From contig NZ_CABVIY010000003.1 of the NCBI RefSeq assembly GCF_902498195.1, forward strand, positions 1 to 64,000: a stretch of 64,000 nt of DNA. Reading direction: 5' to 3'. Source of the DNA: Pseudomonas fluorescens. Lineage in GTDB: Bacteria > Pseudomonadota > Gammaproteobacteria > Pseudomonadales > Pseudomonadaceae. The translations under genes and the position numbers were made by a program. A model generated the notes under the pieces. That model saw nothing but the letters and a program-made list of their open reading frames with translations. It ran no database searches and was not told the origin of the DNA. The stretch's first letter is position 1. Each line of letters begins with the position of its first letter. Positions 46,439 through 54,499 of the stretch are shown piece after piece.

Positions 46439-46531
46439 TTATTCGACCGCTGTCCGGTGGTAGGCCGGATAGTCGGTGTAGCCTCGGGTGGGGCTGCCGT
46501 TGATGCCGTAAAAGGTCTTGCGATCAGCTTG
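46439..46531 (-). pseudogene. C-terminal remnant of an Old Yellow Enzyme-type alkene reductase
   Basis: The minus strand encodes ADRKTFYGINGSPTRGYTDYP and a few more residues before a TAA stop. This resembles the extreme C-terminus of NemA/xenobiotic-reductase proteins (FYGG..GYTDYP). Nothing upstream continues the homology, so only about 30 codons remain. A REP arm abuts the stop. Confidence 0.65.
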
Positions 46532-46610
46532 TGCCGTCGGTCGCCTGCCGCCCCTCTTTTCGCCCCGGGGTGCAAACTTTGAGGTGCGACTCTAATGGAG
46601 GCGTACAACC

Positions 46611-46910
46611 ATGAGCATAACCCTACCGAGCGCAATGAGCGCAGCGCTGCTGGCCGCAGCCTGCCTGCCAGCGCTGGCAGACTCATCCACGCAACAAAAC
46701 CTGACCCGCACCGTGGCTGAACCCGTTGCCTTCCAGGTCTCGACAGTCTCGGCTCCAGCCGCTGGAGCCAACGACGCTGCCGACGACGCCTCTGGCTACA
46801 TCCAGGCAGTCGGAAGAACGGGTTCACATTCGATGCATCCCAATGCGCCTGTACCCGCCGAGCAATTGGCTGACGATGTCGAGGTGCTACGGCAACCCGC
46901 AGATCAATAG
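46611..46910 (+). CDS. Small hypothetical exported protein
   Basis: A 99-residue frame with a convincing signal peptide (MSITLPSAMSAALLAAACLPALADS), preceded by GGAGGCG at about 12 bases. The mature part is short, Ala-rich and without a recognised domain. It lies alone between a gene remnant and a structured repeat region, so a decayed gene cannot be excluded. Confidence 0.5.
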   Translation: MSITLPSAMSAALLAAACLPALADSSTQQNLTRTVAEPVAFQVSTVSAPAAGANDAADDASGYIQAVGRTGSHSMHPNAPVPAEQLADDVEVLRQPADQ

Positions 46911-46944
46911 CCACAAGCTCCCGGGAGCAATCACCGCCTGAGTG

Positions 46945-47084
46945 CTCGAAGCCCGCAGCCGTCAACGGCCGTTGCTGGAACGACAATCATCCAGCATGGC
47001 ACCCACCCTGCGGCTCTTGCGGGCTTCGATCACTCGCGATTCAACCATCACGCGATGGCGTCGAACGCCGGGCCTGTCAGGCCC
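46945..47084. repeat. Dense nested inverted repeats
   Basis: Outer arms CTCGAAGCCCGCAGCCG (46945) and CGGCTCTTGCGGGCTTCGA (47010) enclose the palindrome CAACGGCCGTTG and a hairpin TGCTGGA/TCCAGCA. Next to it is the palindrome GGGCCTGTCAGGCCC at 47070. No coding frame explains them. It may be a structured RNA, a terminator cluster or an unclassified repeat. Confidence 0.6.
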
Positions 47085-47094
47085 CGCGCTTGCT

Positions 47095-47367
47095 TCATTT
47101 GAGTTGCGTTTTGATTTGCGTTCCGGGCACGAAATATTGACCGGGATCATCGGCCTGCTTCAGGTCGACAAAGGCCCGGCATATGCAATGGGAGAATTGT
47201 TCCTGCAGCGCTTCGGGGTCTTTCCATGTCATGGGTGATGCTTGCGCGGGTTGTCCCCCGGACGCCTTGTAGCAGACACAATTGTCCAGTCGGGTGACGC
47301 CGTCGTTGGTGCTCTGACAAGCCGTGACAAGCAACGAGATCGCGATGAGCATGGCGAAGCGCTTCAT
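47095..47367 (-). CDS. Small lipoprotein of unknown function
   Basis: A 90-residue protein with a signal peptide and lipobox LLVTAC (Cys17), then a Cys-containing mature part (NCVCYKAS, SHCICRAFVDL). GGAGGGAAG lies upstream of the ATG. No family recognised. The four further Cys in two pairs could form disulfides in the periplasm. Confidence 0.72.
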   Translation of the reverse strand: MKRFAMLIAISLLVTACQSTNDGVTRLDNCVCYKASGGQPAQASPMTWKDPEALQEQFSHCICRAFVDLKQADDPGQYFVPGTQIKTQLK

Positions 47368-47540
47368 TGGCTTCCCTCCGAGGCTTTGGTGAAGGGCTGA
47401 CTCTCAACAGGCAGTAGATGCAAGCTTAGCTCGCAATTTTCGCCGCTCCATCCCTTGGCTGCTTTTGGTGGCGGCCGCCCTCCATGAATGCTGCCTTGAA
47501 CCCCTATTGGCAGGGGGGGAGCGGCTTGACCCGCCCGGAT

Positions 47541-48443
47541 TCAGTCGGAGAACAGCTCGAACATCAGCTGCCGCAACCAGCGGTTGGCCGGATCCTTGTT
47601 GTATCGGGCATGCCAGAACAGGTTGATTTCGATGGTCGGTAAATCCACCGGTGGCGGTATGACCGTGAGTCCGAAGGGCTCTTCGCAACTGCTGGCAAAC
47701 CGTTCGGGCACCGTCGCCAGCAAGTCGGTGCGTTGCAGTATCTGGCCGATCGCGACGAAGTGCGGAACCTCCAGCCGTATGTTGCGCTCGATGCCGGCGC
47801 GCGCGAGGAAGTTATCCACGATGCCGTGCCCGGTGTTCGCCGCGACCACACGAACGTGGTGAAAGCTGCAGTAGCGCGCAAGCGTCAAGGGTTCCCGGGT
47901 GGCAGGATGGCCTTTGCGACACAGGCAGACGTAGCGGTGGTGGAACAGGCGTTGCTGGAAAAAGCCCGCTTGAAGGTGCGGCAACAACCCGACTGCAAGG
48001 TCTATTGAACCGTTTTGCAGCCCTTCGGCCAGGGTGTCTGCGTTGTTGCTCAAGGTGCTGATGGAGCAACCGGGCGCGCGCTCGGCCAGGGCATCCATCA
48101 GCCGCGGCATGAAGTAGATTTCACCGATGTCGGTCATTGCCATGCTGAATCGGCGATGGCTGGTGAGCGGGTCAAACGTATCCTGGCGACTCAGCGCATC
48201 GCGCAGCGTCTGGATGGCCAGCGCCACCGGCTCGGCCAACTGGTGCGCATAGGGCGTGGGCTCCATGCCCTGGTAAGTGCGCACGAACAGTTCGTCGTTC
48301 AAGGTCGTGCGTAATCGCTTCAGCGCGTTGCTGACAGCGGGTTGGGTCAGTTGAAGATTATCCGCCGCCGTCGAGACCCTGCGGTCGATCAACAGTTGGT
48401 TGAACACCAACAGCAGGTTGAGATCCAGCTCTCGTAATTCCAT
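47541..48443 (-). CDS. nahR: LysR-family salicylate regulator NahR/SalR
   Basis: A 300-residue regulator closely resembling NahR of naphthalene plasmids over its whole length: MELRELDLNLLLVFNQLL at the N-terminus, LTQPAVSNALKRLRT in the HTH, MAMTDIGEIYFMPRLMD and EVPHFVAIGQILQRTDLLATVP in the effector domain, and C-terminal WLRQLMFELFSD. NahR binds salicylate and activates salicylate catabolic genes. It is divergent from the AAHS transporter, and salicylate hydroxylase follows. NahR-box-like sites occur at 48539 and 50149. Confidence 0.92.
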   Translation of the reverse strand: MELRELDLNLLLVFNQLLIDRRVSTAADNLQLTQPAVSNALKRLRTTLNDELFVRTYQGMEPTPYAHQLAEPVALAIQTLRDALSRQDTFDPLTSHRRFSMAMTDIGEIYFMPRLMDALAERAPGCSISTLSNNADTLAEGLQNGSIDLAVGLLPHLQAGFFQQRLFHHRYVCLCRKGHPATREPLTLARYCSFHHVRVVAANTGHGIVDNFLARAGIERNIRLEVPHFVAIGQILQRTDLLATVPERFASSCEEPFGLTVIPPPVDLPTIEINLFWHARYNKDPANRWLRQLMFELFSD

Positions 48444-48538
48444 AACGCCTCAAGCGCTGAAAGACAGCGAGCCTATCAAGTGCCGCGCCGTCGCGTCCAT
48501 CGCAAGCGCGGCATGGCGTATGAGTGTCCGCGATCTTT

Positions 48539-48553
48539 ATTCACGCTCGAAAT
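48539..48553 (+). promoter_or_regulatory. NahR-box-like site before the transporter
   Basis: ATTCACGCTCGAAAT matches the first nine bases of the published NahR consensus ATTCACGCTNNTGAT and half of the last four. It lies in the region between nahR and the divergent AAHS transporter. Confidence 0.65.
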
Positions 48554-48718
48554 AACGGGTATGCGGATCACTGCATTTCACAGGCGGCAGGCCTTGGCCA
48601 TGATCACCGCACGGCCCGGGTTGCGGAGGGCCTGCGTCACGCGGGAGCGAGAGCTGCGTGATTTCCGGAGGCTTGTGAACCTCCGGCTCTAATAACAACG
48701 ACAAAAAAGAGCGATGCC

Positions 48719-50059
48719 ATGCGTACGATCGATGTATCAGCCCTGATTGACGGGGCTCGTTTCAATACCTTCCATGCGCGCGTGCTGTTCTGGTGCGCGC
48801 TGATCATCATCTTCGACGGATATGACCTGGTCATCTATGGCGTCGTATTGCCCTCGTTGATGGCCGAGTGGGGCTTGAGTTCGCTGCAGGCCGGGGCGCT
48901 GGGCAGCTGCGCGCTGATCGGCATGATGCTGGGGGCACTGTTTTTCGGCTCATTGTCGGACCGGATAGGCCGACGTAAAACCATCATGATCTGCGTCACC
49001 CTGTTCAGTGGGGTCACGGCGCTCAACGGCCTGGCGCAGAGCCCGGAAACGTTTGCGTTATGCCGATTCATTGCCGGTCTGGGCATCGGCGGCGTGATGC
49101 CGAACGTCGTCGCGCTGATGAACGAGTACGCGCCGAAGAAATCCCGCAGCACCCTGGTGGCGCTGATGTTCAGTGGCTATTCGTTAGGGGGCATGTTGTC
49201 TGCCGGCCTGGGCATGGCGCTGATTCCTCAGTGGGGATGGCAGGCGGTGTTTTACGTCGCCTTGATTCCACTGTTGGCCTTGCCCTTTTTGATCAGGCAA
49301 CTGCCCGAGTCGATGGAGTTCCTGCTGCGTTCCGGGCAGACCTCCAGGGCTCAGGCCTTGTTGATGCAGGTCGAACCGAGCCACGTGCCGGGTGCAGCCG
49401 ACCAGTTGAACCGCCAGGTGGCCCAAGGCGCGGACGTGTCGATTGCGCAGTTGTTCCGTGAGGGGCGCAAGCTCAGCACGTTCATGCTGTGGCTGGCGTT
49501 TTTCTGTTGCCTGTTGATGGTCTATGCACTGAGTTCCTGGTTGCCAAAGCTCATGAGTGCCGCCGGCTACGGTTTGAATTCGAGCCTGGCGTTTCTGGTG
49601 GCCCTGAACCTCGGGGCGATTATTGGCGCCGTGGCGGGCGGTTGGCTGGGTGATCGAGTCGGCATCGCCAAGGTGTTGTTTGTCTTCTTCGCAGGCGGCG
49701 CCCTGGCGTTGAGCCTGCTGGCGCTCAAGGCGCCATTGCCGGTGCTCTATCTGCTGATCGGCGTGGCGGGGGCCTGCACCATCGGCACGCAGATCCTCGC
49801 CAACGCTTGTACCGTGCAGTATTACCCGCCGCAGATTCGCTCGACCGGCCTCGGCTGGGCGATGGGGGTGGGGCGCACGGGGGCGATCATCGGCCCGCTG
49901 CTGGGCGGCGCACTGCATGCGTCGTCCTTGTCGCTTCAGGCGAGCTTCCTGATTTTTGCGCTGCCGGGCTTGATCGGCGCCATCGCGATCCTGGTCTTCC
50001 TGATCGCAAACGTCCCGGGCCGGCAGGGCTCCCGCGCCAGGCAAACCGTCGCGCAATAA
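48719..50059 (+). CDS. MFS transporter, AAHS family, probable salicylate importer
   Basis: A 446-residue, 12-helix protein with the AAHS helix 1 motif FDGYDLVIYGVVLP, loop GSLSDRIGRRKTI and GWAMGVGRTGAIIGP near helix 11. Placed between nahR and the salicylate hydroxylase gene and preceded by a NahR-box-like site, it most likely imports salicylate with protons. An A-rich run AATAACAACGACAA upstream of the ribosome binding site is a possible Crc/Hfq target. A terminator follows. Confidence 0.9.
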   Translation: MRTIDVSALIDGARFNTFHARVLFWCALIIIFDGYDLVIYGVVLPSLMAEWGLSSLQAGALGSCALIGMMLGALFFGSLSDRIGRRKTIMICVTLFSGVTALNGLAQSPETFALCRFIAGLGIGGVMPNVVALMNEYAPKKSRSTLVALMFSGYSLGGMLSAGLGMALIPQWGWQAVFYVALIPLLALPFLIRQLPESMEFLLRSGQTSRAQALLMQVEPSHVPGAADQLNRQVAQGADVSIAQLFREGRKLSTFMLWLAFFCCLLMVYALSSWLPKLMSAAGYGLNSSLAFLVALNLGAIIGAVAGGWLGDRVGIAKVLFVFFAGGALALSLLALKAPLPVLYLLIGVAGACTIGTQILANACTVQYYPPQIRSTGLGWAMGVGRTGAIIGPLLGGALHASSLSLQASFLIFALPGLIGAIAILVFLIANVPGRQGSRARQTVAQ

Positions 50060-50080
50060 ACCCACGCAGCTGACATAAAG

Positions 50081-50106
50081 ACGAGCCCCAGAGGCTCGTT
50101 TTTTTA
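50081..50106 (+). terminator. Terminator after the AAHS transporter
   Basis: An ACGAGCC/GGCTCGT stem with a 5-base loop is followed by seven Ts. It implies that the hydroxylase gene downstream has its own promoter, consistent with the second NahR-box-like site. Confidence 0.93.
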
Positions 50107-50148
50107 TGGGCGCCTTTCGATCATCGAGCGATGGGGCTGCCCAGTAAT

Positions 50149-50163
50149 ATTCACGTCGATGAT
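50149..50163 (+). promoter_or_regulatory. NahR-box-like site before salicylate hydroxylase
   Basis: ATTCACGTCGATGAT matches 11 of 13 fixed positions of ATTCACGCTNNTGAT. It lies about 90 bp upstream of the hydroxylase start and after the transporter terminator, where an activator site is expected. Confidence 0.7.
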
Positions 50164-50254
50164 GCGGTGTATTGAAGTGGCGGTATTTATCAATAGCACT
50201 CGGCGCACGATGATTGAGCGACTCCAATAACAATCAGTCACACGGGTAATAGCC

Positions 50255-51538
50255 ATGCGTACATCTCAGTCTGCCTTGCACATCGGTATTGTCGGCGGCG
50301 GCATCGCCGGCGTGGCGTTGGCCCTCGATCTGTGCCGCCACGCCCATCTCAGCGTCCAGTTGTTCGAAGCGGCGTCGGCCTTTGGCGAAGTAGGGGCGGG
50401 TGTCTCCTTCGGCGCCAACGCTGTGCGCGCCATCGCCGGCCTGGGCATTGCCGAACCCTACCGGCAGATCGCCGACCGCACGCTGGATCCGTGGCAGGAC
50501 ATCTGGTTCGAATGGCGTCGTGGCGAGGATGCCGGTTACCTGGGCGCGAGCCTGGCCGAAGGCGTCGGACAGTCGTCAGTGCACCGTGCGGATTTTCTCG
50601 ACGCGCTGGCCCGTCAGTTGCCGGAAGGGATCGCCCGATTCGGCAAGCGTGCGGTGAGCGTGGAGCAGGATGCCGGGCAGGCCCGCGTGCTGTTCACCGA
50701 TGGCAGCGAGCATCGCTGTGACCTGCTGATCGCGGCGGACGGGATCAAGTCTTCGATTCGTGATCACGTGCTTCAAGGCCTCGGCCAGCCCCTGGCGGCA
50801 CCGCGCTTCAGCGGCACCTGCGCCTACCGCGGGATGATCGACAGCCAGGCGTTGCGCGCCGCCTACCGTGCCCGTGGTATCGACGAACACCTGGTCGACG
50901 TGCCGCAGATGTACCTGGGGCTCGACGCTCACATCCTCACCTTCCCGGTCAAGCAGGGGCGGCTGATCAACGTGGTGGCATTCACCTCCGATCGCAGTCG
51001 GCCGGACCCGTCCTGGCCAAGCGATGCGCCCTGGGTCCGCAATGCCAGCCAGGCGGAAATGCTCGCCGCGTTCGCCGGCTGGGGCGATGCCGCGCGGGTG
51101 CTGCTGGAGTGCATTGCGCAACCGACACTGTGGGCGCTGCACGAACTCGATGAACTGGCGGGCTACGTCCACGGCCGGGTGGGGCTGATTGGCGACGCGG
51201 CTCACGCCATGTTGCCGCACCAGGGCGCCGGGGCAGGGCAGGGGCTCGAAGATGCCTGGCTGCTGGCGCGATTGCTGGCCGATCCACAGGTGCTGGCGAG
51301 CCGGCCACAAGCGGTGCTCGAAGTGTATGACGCCATTCGCCGTCCCCGTGCCTGTCGTGTGCAACGCACGTCCTGGGAAGCTGGCGAGCTTTACGAAATG
51401 CGCGATCCGGCAGTCGCCGACGACGATCAATTGCTGGGCAAAACCCTCGCCGAACGTTTCGACTGGTTGTGGAACCACGATCTGCAATCGGACCTGACAC
51501 AGGCGCGTGAGCGGTTGGGGTGGGACGCGCTCGCTTAG
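50255..51538 (+). CDS. nahG: Salicylate 1-monooxygenase (salicylate hydroxylase)
   Basis: A 427-residue group A flavoprotein: N-terminal GIVGGGIAGVALALDL, DG motif LLIAADGIKSSIRDHV, and GD motif GLIGDAAHAMLPHQGAGAGQG. The end resembles NahG/SalA (FDWLWNHDLQSDL). Reaction: salicylate + NADH + O2 to catechol + CO2. No catechol dioxygenase is in the window, so the catechol pathway must be elsewhere. AATAACAATCAG, about 20-30 bases upstream of the ATG, resembles a Crc/Hfq motif. Other 2-hydroxybenzoate-type substrates cannot be excluded, but nahR next door supports salicylate. Confidence 0.9.
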   Translation: MRTSQSALHIGIVGGGIAGVALALDLCRHAHLSVQLFEAASAFGEVGAGVSFGANAVRAIAGLGIAEPYRQIADRTLDPWQDIWFEWRRGEDAGYLGASLAEGVGQSSVHRADFLDALARQLPEGIARFGKRAVSVEQDAGQARVLFTDGSEHRCDLLIAADGIKSSIRDHVLQGLGQPLAAPRFSGTCAYRGMIDSQALRAAYRARGIDEHLVDVPQMYLGLDAHILTFPVKQGRLINVVAFTSDRSRPDPSWPSDAPWVRNASQAEMLAAFAGWGDAARVLLECIAQPTLWALHELDELAGYVHGRVGLIGDAAHAMLPHQGAGAGQGLEDAWLLARLLADPQVLASRPQAVLEVYDAIRRPRACRVQRTSWEAGELYEMRDPAVADDDQLLGKTLAERFDWLWNHDLQSDLTQARERLGWDALA

Positions 51539-51550
51539 GCACGTTCATGG

Positions 51551-51578
51551 CTTGTCCTCCACGTTGAGGGAGGACAAG
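51551..51578. terminator. Hairpin between convergent nahG and MFS genes
   Basis: A perfect 10-bp stem CTTGTCCTCC/GGAGGACAAG without a T-tract, just past the nahG stop, likely ends transcription from either side. Confidence 0.55.
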
Positions 51579-51656
51579 TGTCAATCAGTCACAACCCGCG
51601 GTGGTCGCTATTCGACCCGATCCGGACAATGAAGCGCCTGGCCAGGCACGATGGGT

Positions 51657-52862
51657 TCACGCTGCATGTTCGCTCCTTGCATTCCTTGAAATAGAGGCCC
51701 CCAGGAAGTAAAGCATCCCACCCGCAATGATGAAGAGCAGGAGCATGTAGAACATGTAGTGGGCAGGCTGCGTTGCCAGGACCATTCCGCACAGGACAGG
51801 CCCCAATGCCGAGCCGAGGTTGCTCAGGTTTTGAGCACCGTAGTACATGCCCCGCAGGTGACTGGGCGCGATGTTGTCGATGAACATGTATTCAGCGGGA
51901 AATACGATCATTTCGCCCACGGTGAAAATGGCCATGGAAATCACCCAGAAAACCAGGGTGGTGGACAGGGCGAAACCCGCCAGCCCCAGGATGAACATGC
52001 TGAGTCCCCCCGCGAGCCACAGATTCAGATGTTCGTGAGAAATCCTTTTGCCGACCCTGTGTTGCAGGCTGATCACCATCAGCGCATTTGTCGCGACAAC
52101 GGTGCTGATAATCCGGTAGGTCGCCTCGGGTGTCGTGGTGACCACCAGGTATTGCGAGAGATAAGCGGTGAACTGGCCGAAAACCACGGCACTGAGCAAT
52201 CCGCCCAGGGTAAAGCACACCAGCCGGTAATCGCGCAGAAGAAGCATGCCCACTGCCAGGAACGGCGCCGGTTGCCGGCTTGCCTCGACGCTCGCCAGGC
52301 GTCCGTCGCCCCACACGAAGTAGATTGAAAAGAACCCGGCCCCAAGTCCCGCCGACATCAGAAATGGCAGGCTGGGATCCAGCGTGGCCATCCCCGCACC
52401 GAGAAAGGGCCCGACGGCATAACCGATGTTGGTCAACGTGTATTTGATCGAAAACACTTCGCTGCGCCCGGCGACAGGGAGCAGGCGGCCAAATCCGGAT
52501 TTCACAGCGATATCGATGACGGCATACGCCAGGTTGATGGCCACCAGGCAGAGGTAGAACTGCCAGAGATCGCGCGCTATGTAAGTCCCAAGAAAGCCCG
52601 TTGTGAACACGCCACTGAAGCCCAGGATGAGTCGGTAACTGGATAATCTATCCACCAGAAAGCCGCCATACAGGCTCAATAGCGAGCCGATGATCAGCGT
52701 GCTTCCGATCACCAGGCCGATATCGGCGACGCTCAATCTGAAATTCCCCGCCAGGTAGATGACCAGGTAAGGCAGCGTGATCGCGCGGGCCAGTGTCAGT
52801 ACCAGTGACGCAGAGAGCAGCAGGTTTACCGTCGTGGGATAGTTTTTTAGCGTGGTCAGCAT
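51657..52862 (-). CDS. MFS transporter, probable drug-efflux type
   Basis: A 401-residue, 12-helix MFS protein of the DHA1 type (MdtH/YdeE-like): helix 1 LTLARAITLPYLVIYLAG, and later FTVGEMIVFPAEYMFIDNIAPSHLRGMYYGAQNLSNLG. It is divergent from a LysR gene at 53003, its probable regulator. Export of a toxic compound is more likely than uptake; the substrate is unknown. Confidence 0.85.
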   Translation of the reverse strand: MLTTLKNYPTTVNLLLSASLVLTLARAITLPYLVIYLAGNFRLSVADIGLVIGSTLIIGSLLSLYGGFLVDRLSSYRLILGFSGVFTTGFLGTYIARDLWQFYLCLVAINLAYAVIDIAVKSGFGRLLPVAGRSEVFSIKYTLTNIGYAVGPFLGAGMATLDPSLPFLMSAGLGAGFFSIYFVWGDGRLASVEASRQPAPFLAVGMLLLRDYRLVCFTLGGLLSAVVFGQFTAYLSQYLVVTTTPEATYRIISTVVATNALMVISLQHRVGKRISHEHLNLWLAGGLSMFILGLAGFALSTTLVFWVISMAIFTVGEMIVFPAEYMFIDNIAPSHLRGMYYGAQNLSNLGSALGPVLCGMVLATQPAHYMFYMLLLFIIAGGMLYFLGASISRNARSEHAA

Positions 52863-53002
52863 CCGAGCCTCATCGTCATGTTTACAAAGGTCGCGCCCGC
52901 GACTCCTTGAGGGTGTGGTCGAAGCTTACTGTTGAATTAAGTTCTGATTTATGATGATTTTTACCGAGTTGCCCGAACTCAATTCATGAATACAGGCCGT
53001 CT

Positions 53003-53926
53003 ATGTTTTCCTCCGAACGCTTGAAGGGTATCGATGTGTTTGTCTGCGTGTCGGAATTCGGCAGCTTCACGGCTGCCGCCGAACAGTTGAACCTGACGGC
53101 TTCTGCCGTTAGTAAAAGCATCGCCCGGCTGGAAAAACGGCTGGGGGTTCGACTGTTCCAGCGCACGACACGGCGGTTGTCGCTGACCGATGCCGGGGTT
53201 GCGTTCCATCGAACGTGCACGGGTGTGCTTGCCGACCTGGAAGAAGCCGAGCTTTCACTCCAGGCCGAAAACACCGAGCCTCGCGGGCGTGTGCGAATTG
53301 ACCTGCCAGGTGCGTACGGTCGCGTACAGGTGATGCCGATCCTCCTGCAATGGATGCAGGATCATCCGTTGCTGATACCGCACCTCTCCTTCAGCGACGG
53401 TTTCATTGATCCGCTCAAGGAAGGCGTGGACATTGTGGTGCGTATCGGTGGCGCGCAGGCCTGGCCGGAGACGGTGGGGCATCGCCTTCTCGCTCGTGAG
53501 CGGCATACCTTCTGTGCATCCCCCTCGTACCTGGCCCGCCACGGCATTCCCCTGTCTGAAAGCGACCTTGAGCACCACCCGTGCATTGCCTATGGCTGGG
53601 TGGACGGAAGCATCAGCCCCTGGAGCTTCGCAGGCGAGCAGGGCGCAACCCTGCGCAGGCAGATAACGCCTCGACTGGTGGTGGGTAATGGCGATGCGCT
53701 GATGATGGCTGCGCTGGCAGGCCTCGGTATCGCACAGCTGCCGTCGTGGCTGATAAAACAACAGCTGCAAGAGGGGAAACTGGTGGAAGTATTGCCTCAG
53801 CTGGCAACCGAAGGGATGAGTATCAACCTGGCCTGGATCAAAAGTCGCCAAGCGCTTCCCAAGGTTCGTCTGTTGCTGGAGGCACTGATCGCGGGGCTGA
53901 CGTCGCTTGATGGCAGTAGCCGATGA
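53003..53926 (+). CDS. LysR-family regulator (CrgA-like)
   Basis: A 307-residue regulator. The HTH (GSFTAAAEQLNLTASAVSKSIARLEKRLG) is followed by RGRVRIDLPGAYGRVQVMPIL and GGAQAWPETVGHRLLARERHTFCASPSYLARHG, typical of the CrgA/AaeR branch. It is divergent from the MFS gene across 140 bp and likely controls it. Confidence 0.9.
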   Translation: MFSSERLKGIDVFVCVSEFGSFTAAAEQLNLTASAVSKSIARLEKRLGVRLFQRTTRRLSLTDAGVAFHRTCTGVLADLEEAELSLQAENTEPRGRVRIDLPGAYGRVQVMPILLQWMQDHPLLIPHLSFSDGFIDPLKEGVDIVVRIGGAQAWPETVGHRLLARERHTFCASPSYLARHGIPLSESDLEHHPCIAYGWVDGSISPWSFAGEQGATLRRQITPRLVVGNGDALMMAALAGLGIAQLPSWLIKQQLQEGKLVEVLPQLATEGMSINLAWIKSRQALPKVRLLLEALIAGLTSLDGSSR

Positions 53927-53969
53927 CTGCTTCTGGCTGTTTTGTGCCGGTGGTGAAGGGCTGCAACCC

Positions 53970-54012
53970 ATAGCTGCCCCTCGCGACAGGTAGAAATCGA
54001 CACAAAGCGGTC
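53970..54012 (+). repeat. Dispersed short repeat, copy A
   Basis: TAGCTGCCCCTCGCGACAGG followed by TAGAAATCGACACAAAGCGG. The first part can form a TGCC..TCGCGA..GGTA hairpin. About 35 of 42 bases match the copy at 60788-60828. It lies in a 180-bp gap between convergent genes. Confidence 0.6.
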
Positions 54013-54106
54013 TTTTTAAAGTATGAACCGCTGCTGATATCTCAAAGCAATCTTCGACTGCACTCCTCTTTCTCACAGTTAAAACATGGGGGTTGCTTCG
54101 ACCTGA

Positions 54107-54433
54107 TTAGGCCACCCAACGTAGCCCGGCGACACTCACCAGGATCAAGCCGATCCACACAAGCCTCCAGAACGACACCACGTCACCCAACCAATACATG
54201 CCCACGATAGCTGTGCCCGCGGCGCCGATGCCAGTCCAGACCGCATAGGCAGTGCCTACCGGCAGCACCCGCAGCGCCATCGTGAGCAAACACAGGCTGC
54301 CGGCCAGCACGACGACGGTGCCGAACAGCAGCCAGGGCCGTTCAAGGCCGTTAGCCGATTTCAACCCGACCGCAAAGAGAATCTCTAGAAATCCGGCAAC
54401 GATCAGCAGTAACCACGAGGTGTTGTAGGTCAT
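54107..54433 (-). CDS. SMR-family exporter, SugE/Gdx-like (copy 1)
   Basis: A 108-residue, four-helix small multidrug resistance protein. Glu17 in helix 1 (AGFLEILFAVGLK) is the conserved proton/substrate carboxylate, and LPVGTAYAVWTGIGAAG is the SugE/Gdx signature with Tyr63 and Trp66. Gdx members export guanidinium. It sits just past a terminator following the SLAC1-type gene on the same strand, so it needs its own promoter or read-through. A diverged paralogue lies at 56037-56363. Confidence 0.88.
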   Translation of the reverse strand: MTYNTSWLLLIVAGFLEILFAVGLKSANGLERPWLLFGTVVVLAGSLCLLTMALRVLPVGTAYAVWTGIGAAGTAIVGMYWLGDVVSFWRLVWIGLILVSVAGLRWVA

Positions 54434-54452
54434 TGGATGAAACCTGTATGGG

Positions 54453-54482
54453 GAAAAAAAAGCGAGCCGGTGAAGGCTCGCT
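54453..54482 (-). terminator. Terminator between SLAC1-type and SMR genes, copy 1
   Basis: On the minus strand a perfect AGCGAGCC/GGCTCGCT stem is followed by eight Ts. The SMR start codon lies only about 20 bases beyond. The same hairpin is kept in the second copy at 56383-56411. Confidence 0.9.
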
Positions 54483-54499
54483 AAGGGGGAGGTAAACGA

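Noticed and set aside
46945..47030. Integron attC site
   Set aside because: The nested repeats recall attC, but no core RYYYAAC/GTTRRRY ends, no integrase and no cassette-like array are present.
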